A DNA stretch of 64,000 nt from Falciphora oryzae. Taxonomy: Eukaryota > Ascomycota > Sordariomycetes > Magnaporthales > Magnaporthaceae. The notes below the pieces were generated by a model. That model made no database searches. It saw nothing but the letters and a program-made list of their open reading frames with translations, and had not been told where the DNA came from. Positions 1-11,246 of this stretch are shown here, piece after piece. Position 1 is the first letter of the stretch; each line of letters begins with the position of its first letter. The DNA lies in assembly GCA_000733355.1 (NCBI GenBank), contig JNVV01000004.1, positions 600,181 through 664,180 on the forward strand, read 5' to 3'. Position numbers and translations under genes: made by a program.

Positions 1-2345
1 ATTAGCGACATTACCTTAAGGGGGCGCAAACCACGGAGGTGTTTTCGGATTATGAGAACTTTAAAGCTTTTATAAAACAGGAGCGCTTAAACGGACGATA
101 GGCACGCTAGCTATTGCAGTTAGCACCTTACGACTTCGAAATCAAATACCGGCCAGGGTTTTTAAACCCAGCCGACGCTCCGTTTCGTTGGCCGGACTAT
201 ATGAACGGTTGCGAGGAAAAACAGGAAACTTTCATTAAAAAACTTCTGCCGACGCTATCTAATAAAATGGGTCGGGAATAAAACGTGTTTGTTTATAAGC
301 AGCACGTAAAGGACATTGCCGAAGGAGCGTCGCCTAATAAGCCTCCCCAGCTAGTAAGCGCAAAGAGCGCACCTAACGAGCGATCCTTTAAAGATTTTAT
401 CTTTAACTGGCGAAGCGAGCGGGATAGCGTACGTTTGGCACAACTTACGTTAGCTAACGATCCAAACGCCTTTAAGGTTATTTATACCTTATAGGTGCAA
501 TTTGTTACTCGTTAGAAGGCACGCACTGCTTTGGATTGGCTTAAAAGCAGCGTAACTACGGACTCCCCGGAGGAGATCCTAACGCCGCTAAGGAAATGGA
601 TTGGGGACGTACAAAAGCGGGATCCGGCGAGTATAAATTTGCTTAAAAGGCTGATAGTAGTTAAAAAGCCCCGTTTGGCAGTATTTGACGTGAAATATAC
701 CGCACCGCACCGAGATATTGCGATGACGATTCGGCAGTAAGGAGCATCGTGCTTCCACCTAACTAACGGTAACGAGTTGATTTTCCGGGGAAATTAGGTT
801 TATGTCCTTGCAAACGAGGCTTTAAGGACCGAAATCCTGAAACAGTTTTACGATTTCCCGGGAGCCGGTTACTAGGGCGTGGCTAAAATTTTAGATTTTA
901 TTTAGCGCTTTTTTTGGTGGGATGGAGTTAAGGGGGATATTACGGTATATATGGCATCGTGCCTTTAGTGCTAAAGGAAAGCGATTTATCGTTACAAGCC
1001 TTACGGCAAATTTGAACCTTTACCACCGCCAAAAAACGGGCAGCCTATAAAAGAGATCTTTTTGAATTAGGTGACTGGCCTACCTAAAAGCAGGACGGCG
1101 GGTGGTTAGGTTTTTAACGCGATTTTCGTCGTCGTGTGCCGATTAACCAAGTACGTGGTCCTTATCCCTATACGAGCTGATACAAATGCAGGATAGTTTG
1201 CAAAGCTATTTTTCGAGCGTATCGAATGCGTATTCGGTACCCCTAAAAGCATCGTTAGCGATCGCGATAGCCGTATTACCAGTGGCTTTTGGGAAAAAGT
1301 GTGCAAGCACCAAATTATTAAAAGACGTATATCGATCGCCTACCATCTTTAAACGGACGGGCAGACGGAAGTCCTTAACCGCGTTATCGAAAACTACTTC
1401 CGCAATTATTGCGCCAGTTTGGAAAACTTTTAAGCATTATTGCTACCGTTAACAATTTACGCCTATAACAATAGCAGGAACTTTACTACAAGGCATTCGC
1501 CGTTTTATTTCCTATACGGATCGGATTGCGAAATGCGGATTAATATCGCGGATAATATCCCTAAAAGGAAGGTACCCGCAGTAAAAAACCGCATCGAACG
1601 ATTTTATACATTGCGTAAAAAGCTTAAAAAAACGTTACTATAAGCATAAGAACGGTTAACTAAATACTACAACAAAAACCACATCCCTATGCAATTCGCA
1701 ATTAAAAAATTTAGTTAAAATGTTTACGAAAAACCTGCGTTTAAAAAACAAAAAGTTAATACCTAAATAAATCGGTCCCTTTCGGATTACCGAACGCATA
1801 GGCTAACAGGCCTACCGTTTGGCATTTCCCGAGCATTACCGCCGTTTTTACGACGTTATTCCCGTGCAAAATTTCAAACGGTATATTGCTAAAAAATAAA
1901 AAAACGAAATGCCGCTACTTATACCAAAGTACGAGGACGACCAAAAGGAATGGGAGGTCGAAAAAGTACGAAATAAAGGACGGATCCGAAGCAAAAAGTA
2001 CTACTTGGTTAAATGGATGGATTGGCTAATAAAGTATAACATTTGGGAGCCCGAAAAACACCTTCGCGGCGTACCCACGAAAATACGAGCTTTCCAAAGG
2101 GCCCGGAATAAAAGGAACCGAAAGATCCGCGAGCTCCAGGACGTAAAGCCAAGCAGTAAAAAAAGGGACACCTAAAATCGCCAAATTGGTTATCCTTTTT
2201 TAAAGGTTTTACTAAAGACCAGCGCCTACCCTAGGCGAGGGAAAAAAACGGTTAACGCCTTTGCGAATTTACGAAAATTTGTCGTTGCACCAAGGAAAAG
2301 GAGAAAGTTAAAAGCCGAGGACAGCCTTTTTAGGAGGGGGATAAT
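1..2345 (+). mobile_element. Ty3/gypsy retrotransposon, 3' half, chromodomain-type, RIP-damaged
   Basis: Degenerate pol of a gypsy element. Positions about 30-270 read as the RNase H end of the polyprotein (FEIKYRPG, then NPAD). Positions about 1230-1640 carry integrase core remnants (a TDGQTEVLN motif near 1350, then a YNNS..T..SPF block). Positions 1909-2175 encode an integrase C-terminal chromodomain (YLVKWMDW, then WEP). Reading frames are broken repeatedly. Several stops are TAG where Gln (CAG) or Trp (TGG) is expected, for example near 100-115, which is the pattern left by CpA-to-TpA mutation on both strands. A polypurine tract lies at about 2331-2340, just before the 3' LTR. The 5' part and 5' LTR are outside the window. 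The element is non-autonomous. Confidence 0.85.
1909..2175 (+). pseudogene. integrase C-terminal chromodomain fragment
   Basis: An 88-codon open stretch at the end of the gypsy pol. It has a chromodomain signature: an acidic lead-in with EWEVEKV, a central YLVKWMDW and a WEPEKHL end. In chromoviruses this domain is fused to integrase and guides integration to heterochromatin. It is the best-preserved piece of the element, but it is cut off from the upstream pol by stops, so it is a remnant and not an independent gene. Confidence 0.75.
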
Positions 2346-2872
2346 TGTAACACCCCACACAAAACCATAGCTAGCAGCCGCAAGGGACGCCACCGGTGAC
2401 CACAAGGGAGGCCTCCGGGTGGTAGCCGAAGGGGCGCAAGCCCTAACGGATGTGCGGATTAGGAAAGTTTAACTTTGCGACACGCGCGCCGATTAGCCCC
2501 CGCAAATCAGCCCGGCCCGGAACCCTAAAAGGGACGAAACACATCCGGCTCCGACGGACGCCGCGGAGGAGGCAGTGTGCCGATAACAACCGAAAGGCAG
2601 GCCCCGACGGACGCTACGGAGGAGGAGGCGCGCCGACGACAGCCGAAGGACGGACGGAGGGCTAGAGCATAAGGAGGGCCCGAAAGACCCCCTGTGAAGG
2701 AGGTTGGGAGGGCAAGCTATCGTTTCTGTTTCTACCTACACCATAAACTTGTTGAGCCCTGCACGAATACAACTGTTAAGCTGCTGAACCTCTGAGACCT
2801 CCTTGCGAGAACCCCCCTTTTCCAGGCCTGACACTACTGTAGCTGGCTATAGTAGGGCCAAGGCCTGTTACA
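2346..2872 (+). repeat. 3' LTR of the gypsy element
   Basis: This 527-bp segment starts TGTAACACCCC and ends GGCCTGTTACA, so its termini form the inverted pair TGTAACA/TGTTACA. It follows directly on the polypurine tract. Positions about 2407-2459 match, in reverse complement, a segment at 22562-22615, which defines a second copy of the same LTR family. The middle contains diverged GGACGC/GGAGGAGG repeats. Confidence 0.8.
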
Positions 2873-4159
2873 GATTTTAGCGGCACCCCGGATGCTTAAT
2901 TGTGGGTTCGATGCAATCGCCTAAAGGGCTAGAACAATTTTGCGTTCGTCGCTTTTGTTTGCCATTGTTTGTTGTGGAGATATTCGCGGATAAAGTTGTA
3001 TTGACGCGTGGACGCGTCAAATATGGCACTCGGTAATGTGTGGCATTTGGTGATAAACCACGTTAACCCAATTTATTAATAAAAATTTAAAGAAAAAATT
3101 TAAAAATTCAATTTTATAATTAAAAGCCGGTATGTTAAAATTTAATCGATTTGGATAAAAATTGGTCGATTTAGCAAGGGGGTCGGAAACGGCGTTTAGT
3201 ATGGGATTTGGAAGTGGCCCACTCGCTTGTGTGGTCCACTCGCTTGTGAACCACGTTATAGGAAAAACTTTTAACTTTTTTATTTAAATGAAAAAAATAG
3301 TTATAAATATACGGTTTTACGTAAAGGAAAGCCCTTTTAAAACTTTATATTAATGTAAATACCCGAGTTTCATTCAATCTAAATTTAAAGATTTATTTTA
3401 CTTTATATTTTCGTAAAATTAGTATATATTTTGCACCTTCAACTTTGAGCCGGAATCCCTCGCCCTATAAGGCTTTTAAAAATACAAACTTGCCTTGTTA
3501 CAAAGCCTTTAAAAAAAACGCTTTCGATTGGTTTTGGGTTTGCATTTGTGCGATTTTATTTCGATTTGCTATTGCGGATTGAAAACGGTACGTTTTGGCG
3601 ATTTAGTATGGGAATCGGGGTGGCCGGAAGTGGGGGGTGGCGCAAAGTAGGGGTTTTGACTTACTGGGCTGGTTGGGTGTTCAGACGCATGCTCAACCAT
3701 GCTGCTTGGAGCGCTTGTCAAGGGAATGCAAGCCAACGGCCTCTGTCAACTTAAACCGGGCTACCGAGGACTTTCCTTTGATAGTGCGATAAATGGAGTG
3801 ATGGAAATCCAATCACCTGACTGGTGTGCTGATTCGGACATGGCCGATCCGAAGCGTTCATCCCGCCGGAGTCATTCCTGCCGGCTCGCGGGTATTATTG
3901 AGGACAGGATACAGATCAGCCATATCGATAGCTTCAACCTGGAAGATGTCGATGGGGACTGGGAAAAGAAGGAAAAGTGGGCAGAGTTGACACAGAGGCT
4001 GATCACTTAAGATGAAAGGGGCTGTGGCACGTCCTTTGCCGAGGTCCAAGTGCGTGCGCTGCCATTGATCCAACAGGGTGGCCAAAGCCAGAGAGGAACG
4101 AATTGAATTAAGTCCAAACTTCCTCCTCTCAGCTGGGTAAACATTTCATATCATGTAAT
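2873..4159. other. AT-rich relic DNA, no convincing gene
   Basis: Positions about 3050-3560 are very AT-rich (runs of TTAATAAAAATTTAAAG type), as expected of heavily RIP-mutated repeat DNA. A short direct repeat, CCACTCGCTTGTG, occurs twice at about 3219-3248. A 103-codon open frame at 3699-4010 (+) has no recognisable motif and overlaps an equally long frame on the other strand, so it is not called. Confidence 0.6.
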
Positions 4160-5344
4160 CTATCGATACCAATGCCCAGCGGCAGGCGCTTCAACTTCGA
4201 GGCTCGAAAAGGAGCAGTGCTCAAGCCTGCTGTCTGTCTCGGTCTCTTCGCTCCCGAGTCTTTCCGCGTGTCTGCCATGGTCTTTCCCGGTCTTCTGCAC
4301 GCCCCATCGCACGGGCTTCTCCCACACGCCCTCCTCGTACGGCTCCGGGTGGCAGGCCGCCGAAACGGCTAGGCTGCAGCTGCCGGCAACGGGCATGGCG
4401 CCGCCGCGCAGCCGTCTGGCCCCGGCCCACACCAGGGCCGCGAGCAAAACGGAGGCGACGACCGTAGTCAGGATAACGCCGAGAGGGGACCAGCCGCAAA
4501 AAATAACGCTTTTTATCGGCAACCTTTGATCGATCGAAACAACGCCGATGTAAACGAGGGAAACGCTTTGGGAGATAAGCTAGTGCAATAAACAAATACA
4601 GGCGGCGAGCGGCACCGCGTACCGAAAAGGGAGTTGCAAAAAATACGTGCCCCTTTGGGCGCCTGCCCGGTGGCGCGTAGAAACGCGAAGCCCTTTAGCC
4701 CGCCGCGCAAACCCGACCCATTCGGTGGCTAGGCAAACCTGGGTAAGAAGCGCGTTGTAAGAAAGGTAAGTAAAGGATAAAAGTGTTTGCGGCAAGTTGG
4801 CTAGCAAAACGTTTGTGACTAGGCCCCGAAGCTGTGTTGCCATGAGGGTTTTGGAAGCTGTCCCTATTCCCAAAGTGCTAACAGCTGACGGGCTCATACC
4901 ACCGTGCATGCCTGTTACTCCAATAACAAAAAGGAGTTGTGTGATGAGAAGGAGAGTAGATGCGCTCAAAGTCCGGTGCTGTCGTGTTAGTCAATGATCC
5001 AGCTGGTGCTTAATTACCGTGCCGGGGACGTGAACAGGTGGGGTTTGGGAGACGTGGTTAAAAGAAAGAAAAATGTGATGAATGTGGGTGGGCAACGCGA
5101 AAAACTTACAATATAATGCAGCACCACCAGCGCCACCTCTCTGCAGCGACGAACTTCCGGCGGTTGGAGGGACCGGCTCTCCTGACCCTCTTGAATCTCG
5201 TTCGTGAAAAGTCAAGTCCGTGCTTTCAGTCGAATAGTGGCATGTACTTTGTGTTCTTGTCAGGGTTGCGTAGGAATGATGCAACGGCGTCGCCGACGGT
5301 GAGGATGGGTTCCTCTGCTCTTAAACAATCTTTTTCTTGGTGAA

Positions 5345-5645
5345 TGTTGGTAGGAGTAGGTACTCCTGTGGGCTCGGAGATCTCCAAAATAGGGTGAACA
5401 ACGATCCTTTATATCAGAGGATCGATCTATTATTGTGCACGAAGAGGAAAGGAATCTATCTGCCAGAGAGGGAGCAGGAGGAGGGCTATATATACACGAT
5501 CCAGATCACCAAAGGGCCGTTCCCCTGCTCCCAGCCTCCGCGGGCTTGCGGATCCTCGGATCCCGTGATCAGAGATCACGGGACCGGAGGATCCGGCCCT
5601 CTCTGAGCTCTGCCGATTGCCTGCACAGGCCAGTGCAATCCAACA
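5345..5645 (-). repeat. solo LTR, copia-like family A, copy 1
   Basis: The segment has TGTTGG...CCAACA ends and is flanked by a perfect 5-bp target-site duplication, GTGAA at 5340-5344 and 5646-5650. It shares its internal text with copies at 6105-6365, 7925-8214 and 45405-45634: the TAGGAGTAGGTACTCCT end, a GGAGATCTCC block, and an ATTGTGCACGAAGAGGAAAG block. No internal retrotransposon sequence remains, so it probably arose by LTR-LTR recombination. It sits inside the DUF6536 gene. Confidence 0.9.
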
Positions 5646-6104
5646 GTGAACGTCGTTTCCATTGTCATAATGCGGATTCGGATCGGAAAGTGGTGCCAAA
5701 AGGCTGGATGACGTGCTGCTTGGAGGTGAAGGCGCAAGTGACGATAGACACCCCATAGTCGCGGATGCGAGGTAGCCCATTCCAATTACTTTAATAAGAT
5801 TCATCAATACCACAACCCAGCACATGTGAGGGTTGAACAGCAGGCGGCAGCGGCTGATCGCGGGCAAGGCGTGGCATTCTGTCCGCCGCCATTTCGGCGG
5901 CAGCGATGACTCTGGCTGCCGAACCCAATCCAGTATTTGGTCGTCGCATATCCGGTTACCCAAATCGATCCGCACAAACCTTCTCGAATAGCACAACCAG
6001 GTGGTAGGTAAGGTATAATCGTTGTGCGTTCGGTCGAAAGGTACTGGAAAGCTCGCCATCGTGTCGCTGTTCTAGCTGTTGACACAAGCAGCATGTGGCT
6101 CCAC

Positions 6105-6365
6105 TGTCGGTAGGAGTTGGTACTCCTGTTGGCCCCAATGGGGGCCGGGCACGGAGATCTCCCAGGAGTGACGAACACGGATCCTAACGGTTGGTTGGAT
6201 CCTCTATTGTGCGCGTGAAGAGGAAAGGGATCTATCTGCTAGAGAGGGAGGGCAACCAAGCCCCTTATATACATTGCCAATCAGGGCTTGGGCCTCCCAA
6301 GCCTTCCAGGCTTCCAGATCCCTCAAGTGCATGCGCCGGAATAGTGCTGGAATAATAATCCAACA
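6105..6365 (-). repeat. solo LTR, copia-like family A, copy 2
   Basis: Same family and orientation as the copy at 5345-5645 (GGTAGGAGTTGG end, GCATGCGCCGG near the other end, CCAACA terminus). The flanks are CCACT on the left and TCACT on the right. This is a 5-bp duplication with one C-to-T difference, if one T at the left junction is shared or lost. The duplicated TCACT reads AGTGA on the coding strand and supplies the TGA that ends the N-terminal DUF6536 frame. Confidence 0.82.
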
Positions 6366-7157
6366 TCACTTTGATTGAAGGCTCGCCCCGTATGCTTCGA
6401 TACACTGCTTGCTGCCCAACCTCATGAGGCTCCCCTGGCGGTATTTTAAATAGACGTCATTGAACCCATGGTCGGAGTAGCCAGGTGCCGGCTGTTTTAT
6501 GGTGCTGTTAGGGTTGGAGAGAAACTCGGTAGTAACGGGGTGAACCCAGTAAGAGTTGACGGGAAGTGTTGTGAAAACGGCCGAATTATACAGGAGATGC
6601 AGCGGTACGGGGGATGCGGCTATAAAAATCCACAGGATCCTGTTCTTCCGGTTGACGGCGACGAATAAGTTGCGCAAACTGGGCACGCCAACGTCGACCC
6701 AGCGGCCGCGGGCGTGTGCCCGGTCAACTTGGGCTCTGGTCGGGGCCGACAGCACCTGCATACAATAATTGCTGCCCGAAAGAAGTACCGTACCAAGGAT
6801 GTTGATGAAAATATGAATGGCAGTATTCGCCCTGTTGATGTCCGCGCACGCGCCCTGCCAAACGACGTCCTTTGTATTGTCTTCTGACTGCGGGTCTTGG
6901 GGCCGTAGGGTGGCCCAGAGAACGAAAGAGATGTTGATGAGGAGGACGAGAGTTGATGCCGCGCACGCGAGCAACGCCGATCGCCGCCAGCCCTCGCGCA
7001 GAAGCTTTGGTGATTTGATGTTGTGTGATCGACCGGTAGAGTTGTTGATGGAGGCGTTTAGCCGAGATTTTGTCAGGCTTGTCGGCCAATTTCGATGTCG
7101 GGATGAGAGCACATGAACACTTTGGTGGGTGGCCTTAGTACTTGATAGGATGGCCAT

Positions 7158-7924
7158 GGCCGTATGCCGAGCGTTAGAGATACGAGCACAGCTCCATCCT
7201 GCCCTGCTCTCCTAGAGCATCCGGCTGTATACGCCTGCGCCGGGGAGGCCAGTATACCGTATCCACTAACCAACACTCGGAGCAGCCGTGCCATGCCGAG
7301 CTCGGGCGTCGGTTAGTGGCTTGCGAGGCATCCTTCTTCATTTGTGCTACCCAACCATCATTTGAACCCCGATGGATCGGTGGATTGCACCTTGGAGCGA
7401 CGAATGGCGGTCGTTGACCAAAAAGGCTGCGTTGCGCAATTTGTGCTATTGTAGGACGCCCGAGACAGGGGAGATGTAGGCAGGGGGTGTCCGGCGATCC
7501 CCTCCTTGGCTGAGCCTGAGGGCAGCCTGGCACGGTAAATCGCGGTCAATAGATCCAAAACAGATTGCGTAAACTGCGGCGTGATCAGCCGCTGGTCTCG
7601 CAAGGCAGAATCAAGGGCTGCCACAAGCCAATTGATCAAACCAGGGCGCGTGGCCGTAACACAGGGCGCACCTGGGCGGAGCTGAAAGGGCCATGGAATT
7701 TGATTGGGTCCAAAACAGCCGGTCATCCCGTGCCCCCTACTAAGCTTCTCTTCAGCACCTGGCGGGTGTACCTGATCTCGTCGTTCTCTTCATCCCGATT
7801 TCAACTGTTTCCCTAGGGTCTCCTACTAATACTAATTAAGCTCCTTGCTTTCGATACGCTTTCGTCACTAAGAAGCACGTAGAGTAGGCCGTAAAGAGAC
7901 ACAAGGGAACGAATGTTGTCAAAC
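7158..7924. other. no supported gene
   Basis: A 122-codon minus-strand frame (7358-7726) contains a helix-like LINWLVAALDSALRDQR stretch but matches no family I know and has no start context or intron structure. The stretch may hold promoter DNA of the broken DUF6536 gene and older transposon debris. Confidence 0.4.
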
Positions 7925-8214
7925 TGTTGGTAAGAACTTCTCCCCTATCAAGGACGAAAATCTCCAAGGATGATGAAGAGCAAATCTAATGGGTCAGTAA
8001 AAGGTTAGTTATATTGTGCATGAAAAGGGAAACAATTTATCTGTAAAAAGGAAAGCAGGAAACTCCCTTGCATACACCTACGAAAGCACGGAGAAGCCGT
8101 TTCCCTACTCCCTAGCTCCGGGTCCGAGGACCTCAGGCTCCGGGATCGAGGATCCCGGGCTTTAAGATCCTCCGGGATTCCCCGAGTGCATGCGCTGGAA
8201 CACGGGGTTCAACA
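7925..8214 (-). repeat. solo LTR, copia-like family A, copy 3
   Basis: The segment begins TGTTGGTAAG and ends GGTTCAACA, with a perfect 5-bp target-site duplication, CAAAC at 7920-7924 and 8215-8219. It has the family blocks ATTGTGCATGAAAAGG and GAGTGCATGCGCTGG. It is the third same-orientation solo LTR within 2.9 kb and more diverged than copy 1. Confidence 0.88.
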
Positions 8215-8703
8215 CAAACACTCGCCAAATGTTTTCTCTCTATGCGTGAGACAACGGTTCATCCCTTGCAAAATCCCGTAAAGCATGCACGCTAATCCCG
8301 TCAGCTGGGAATGCTGCTTTTTAAAGGCTTCGGATCGTCTTAAGTTCAAATTCACAAAATGCCATATGTAATTACCGAGAGGCTCAGTGGCTCGGCATCG
8401 AAGGTTATCACCTAGTCGTGGTCTGGTATAAGTTGTGAACCCTTTGTTTCGGCTCGTAAATACGCCCTGGGCTGGAAATGTGGCAGGGAAGCTGGGATCT
8501 TCATATTTCCGAGGGACTCGGAAAATCTCAACAGGCAATGTGGTGGCTACGGTTGAGGACATCGCCCTTTTACGGTTACAGTGACGACATACGCACATGC
8601 AAAGGAGTTCTAGCGTCGCCGCTAACTTGTTCACCTGCCCAGTCGGTACTCGGTCTCGAGTCCGAATGTTTAAGCCTCTTGATCGGCGCCGGCACTTCTC
8701 CAT
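8209..8703 (-). pseudogene. hypothetical ORF running into an LTR
   Basis: A 164-codon minus-strand frame; the first plausible ATG is about 8566 (MSSTVATTLP). The segment GNYIWHFVNLNLRRSEAF followed by SQLTGLACMLYGILQGMN looks protein-like but I do not recognise it. The frame crosses the border of the solo LTR at 8214 and stops inside it, so the natural C-terminus, if this was a gene, has been lost. It could also be chance open frame. Confidence 0.25.
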
Positions 8704-9600
8704 ATATCAAGATTTGATCGGCATCGGATCGACAGGCCGGCCCGCTTCCTGCTCTAGGCAGCAGAATAACCCCCCACCAGTGGGAGCTTTTCGGGCCTTG
8801 CATGGCGCCGTCGTTGCATCCGGCGTGGCAGGTACGCGGCACGACGGCTGGGGCGCTCAGGGGCTGCTAATCCGAGCTGTCGAGTCTGGATTCCGAGCCG
8901 CCCTATCAAAACACCACATACGACATTTTCTAACCCAACATAGGCCTAACCTAACATACCCCCTCTTCCCGCCAACTTCGAGGTCTTCGTCAGCAAAGGA
9001 TTTTGGGGGCTAGTTAGATGTTACAATGTGACGTGAGAATTATCCATTGGCTGACGACGTTCCAGGCTAATAAGAGATCAGGTTACAAAGAGTAACCCGT
9101 CGAGCGAACTCTAACCGGGCCTCGTGCAAGTTCGTTATTGGGCAAAATACGGTTTAACGCTATGATGTAAACAGGAGAAGATCTACAGAAACGGTCCGAC
9201 AGGTCTAGGTTGCTTGGACCTCCTCAACAGGAACAGGCGTGGAAGAATGGCGGTGCTGCCTCTCGACGGGAACACGGGAAGAAGAGAGATTCAGGGGGAG
9301 ACTGGACTTCGCAAGGTTGACTGCCCCAAACACCCAGGCGCGCTAGGGCCTTAGTCTGCGGAGTTTCCGAAGTGCCGGCAAGCTCCATAGACGAGAGAAC
9401 ATGGCGGCTACTGCAAGTTGCGTCCTATGAGATCGTAGCATAGCCTCCGCTTCACTTGTGTGCTCAACTGTTGCTCCACATAGCACCAGCATCCGAGTTC
9501 TAGGCGAGCACAGGATGCGAGCGATCAACAGTGGTGATGATCGTTTCTAGTTTCATCCATGTCTGCCTGAAGCAACCAGGAGACTAAGAAGCAGCAGCCA
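8704..9600. other. intergenic, no gene seen
   Basis: Contains only short overlapping frames on both strands with no motif. It forms the upstream region of the secreted-protein gene that starts at 9773. Confidence 0.5.
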
Positions 9601-9622
9601 GGCCGTATGGCATCCGGCCGTC

Positions 9623-9630
9623 TATATAAA
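9623..9630 (+). promoter_or_regulatory. TATA box of the small secreted protein gene
   Basis: TATATAAA lies about 143 bp before the ATG at 9773 and is followed by a C/A-rich leader (CACATTCTCC, ACACTCACACATC). This is the usual arrangement for strongly expressed fungal secreted-protein genes. Confidence 0.6.
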
Positions 9631-9772
9631 GGGCAGCAGAATCTCCTAAACTCAACACATTCTCCTTCTCCTCACCACACTCACACATCACAAAGCAATC
9701 ACATTCAGCAACTCTCCATCTTCACTCATCTTTTTTACCAAGCCCACGGCAAACAGCCCCCCAACCGCAACA

Positions 9773-10092
9773 ATGCAGTTCTTCAACGTCCTCTCCATCC
9801 TCGCCGCCGTCGGTGTCGTCGCCGCCAACCCGCTCGAGGCCCGGGCCGACTGCAACAAGGGCATGCCCGCCTGCGCCGGCGGCTCCATCGTCGGCCAGGT
9901 CGACTGCCCCTGCAACTACCAGAAGGGGCCCTGCGACAAGTGGACCTGCCCTGATGAGAAGCGCTGGGTAAGATGATATTTTCCCTTCTTTTTGTGATCG
10001 CACGCGCAAGAACTGGTCCAAAGAAACTGACATGTTATCCTCGTCTCAGATGGCCTGCGGCCAGGAGCGCACCGCCTGCGTCTGGATCTAAG
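9773..10092 (+). CDS. small cysteine-rich secreted protein (8 Cys)
   Basis: Two exons, 9773-9967 and 10051-10092, split by an intron with a GTAAGA donor and CTCAG acceptor, giving 78 residues. Residues 1-18 are a signal peptide (MQFFNVLSILAAVGVVA). They are followed by NPLEARA, a probable Kex2-like or propeptide step. The mature part has eight cysteines (DCNKGMPAC, VDCPCN, GPCDKWTCP, MACGQERTAC), so four disulfides are possible. Size, signal peptide and cysteine density fit an apoplastic effector or antimicrobial-type protein. I know no named family with this spacing. A TATA box and leader support expression. Confidence 0.8.
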
Positions 10093-11246
10093 GGGTTGGA
10101 TGCGAGACTCGAGGCGAGCTCATCACCAGAGGATTAGTAAGTCATTCTCCAGCCAGCGTCTCACGAGCCAAACTGGCATAGTTAGTAACCAAAGAGTTGT
10201 TGTCTCGCACACAGAACGCGGGCTAACAGGCCGCATTCAGCTTTATGAAACGGGGTGGTAGATTTTTGGAGGTCGTAGTTCTTTTCTCTTCAAGGCCGTT
10301 GAAAGACCACGCTCGCTGTTCTTTACTTTCTCTCGGTAGTTAGGCTTGGGATCCGAGTTCTTGTATCTATTAGGTACTCGATCAGTTCAGATTGAACTTG
10401 GGTCCAGCAAATTCATTGGTTTTTATCGCAATCGAATCGTTCTTGTGTCAAGTGTTTAGCAATTCCGCGCATTTACTGAGAAATTTGAGCTACTGTTGAG
10501 TCCGGAAGGCTGAGAGTGGCTGCTGCGTTTTGTGTTCAGTCCATTGGCCCCATTTTCACAATGCAAATTGGCTACAATTTCCTGTCAAGGTTTCTTGGTG
10601 CGGGCCGCAGGGCCGGCCCGCTTGCCGTGGCCGGGTGTGCCTCCAGTGCCTGGACCGCACCATCCTAAGATTGGCTGGCTGTTTGATCGTTCGAGGGCGG
10701 TTATTTTGGGGTGGGCTGAGCTGCTCGACAAGTGAGTAACAGGGGTCGGTGGTCGTTAGCTGGATTCAACTCTCGAAATGGACAATTGGTCGCTTCAAGA
10801 AAGTACCGTTGTCAAAATTGAGGCAGGCGTCGCGCCCTCCGATGCGCCCTAGCGCCACTTCTGGGTCTAACGTTTCGCTCCATGTTATCCGCATTTCGCG
10901 CACGACAAGCAAATGCGACTTACGCTCGATGTTATTATTGTCTCAATTATCATTTGATCCAGGGCCCCTGGCCGGCCCCATGCTGAGCGGCGGCGCCAAG
11001 CCCCCAGTGGTTGGCAGTTTGGGTGCTGACGAACGCTCGGGGCAATGGCATGTTGGTCCCGCACACCACAGGGATGACGGCAGGGAACCTGATGACGAGG
11101 CCTGACTGTGCAACTGTCCGGCTTACGACAGTCAACGAATTATGCTCTAGCGATATACGTTTGAAGGCCAGGTAGGCAAGGAGGACAATCAAGGAGTCGC
11201 TTTGTCTAGCAGCCACCAGACACGCCCCGGGATTCGGCGTCAAAAA
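10093..11246. other. intergenic, no gene seen
   Basis: Holds the 3' region of the secreted-protein gene and the 5' region of the FAD oxidoreductase. No motif-bearing frame on either strand. Confidence 0.5.

Larger units (their letters stand above)
4160..7157 (-). pseudogene. DUF6536-family integral membrane protein, disrupted by two solo LTRs
   Basis: All parts of a DUF6536 fungal membrane protein are present in order on the minus strand. 7157-6366 holds the N-terminus, the first membrane segment and the family block SNYCMQVLSAPTR, then LLYNSAVF. 6104-5651 holds a middle membrane segment (WVVVLMNLIKV). 5339-4580 holds LPQTLLSFTYLSYN and YFLQLPFRYAVPL. 4522-4160 holds the C-terminal GWSPLG and SAACHPEP blocks. 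The gene is cut by solo LTRs at 6105-6365 and 5345-5645. In addition, TAG at 4580-4582 replaces the Trp expected in LLHWLISQ, and the frame changes in the middle part. The N-terminal frame ends at a TGA formed in the LTR target-site copy. The family's biochemical role is unknown to me. Confidence 0.8.
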
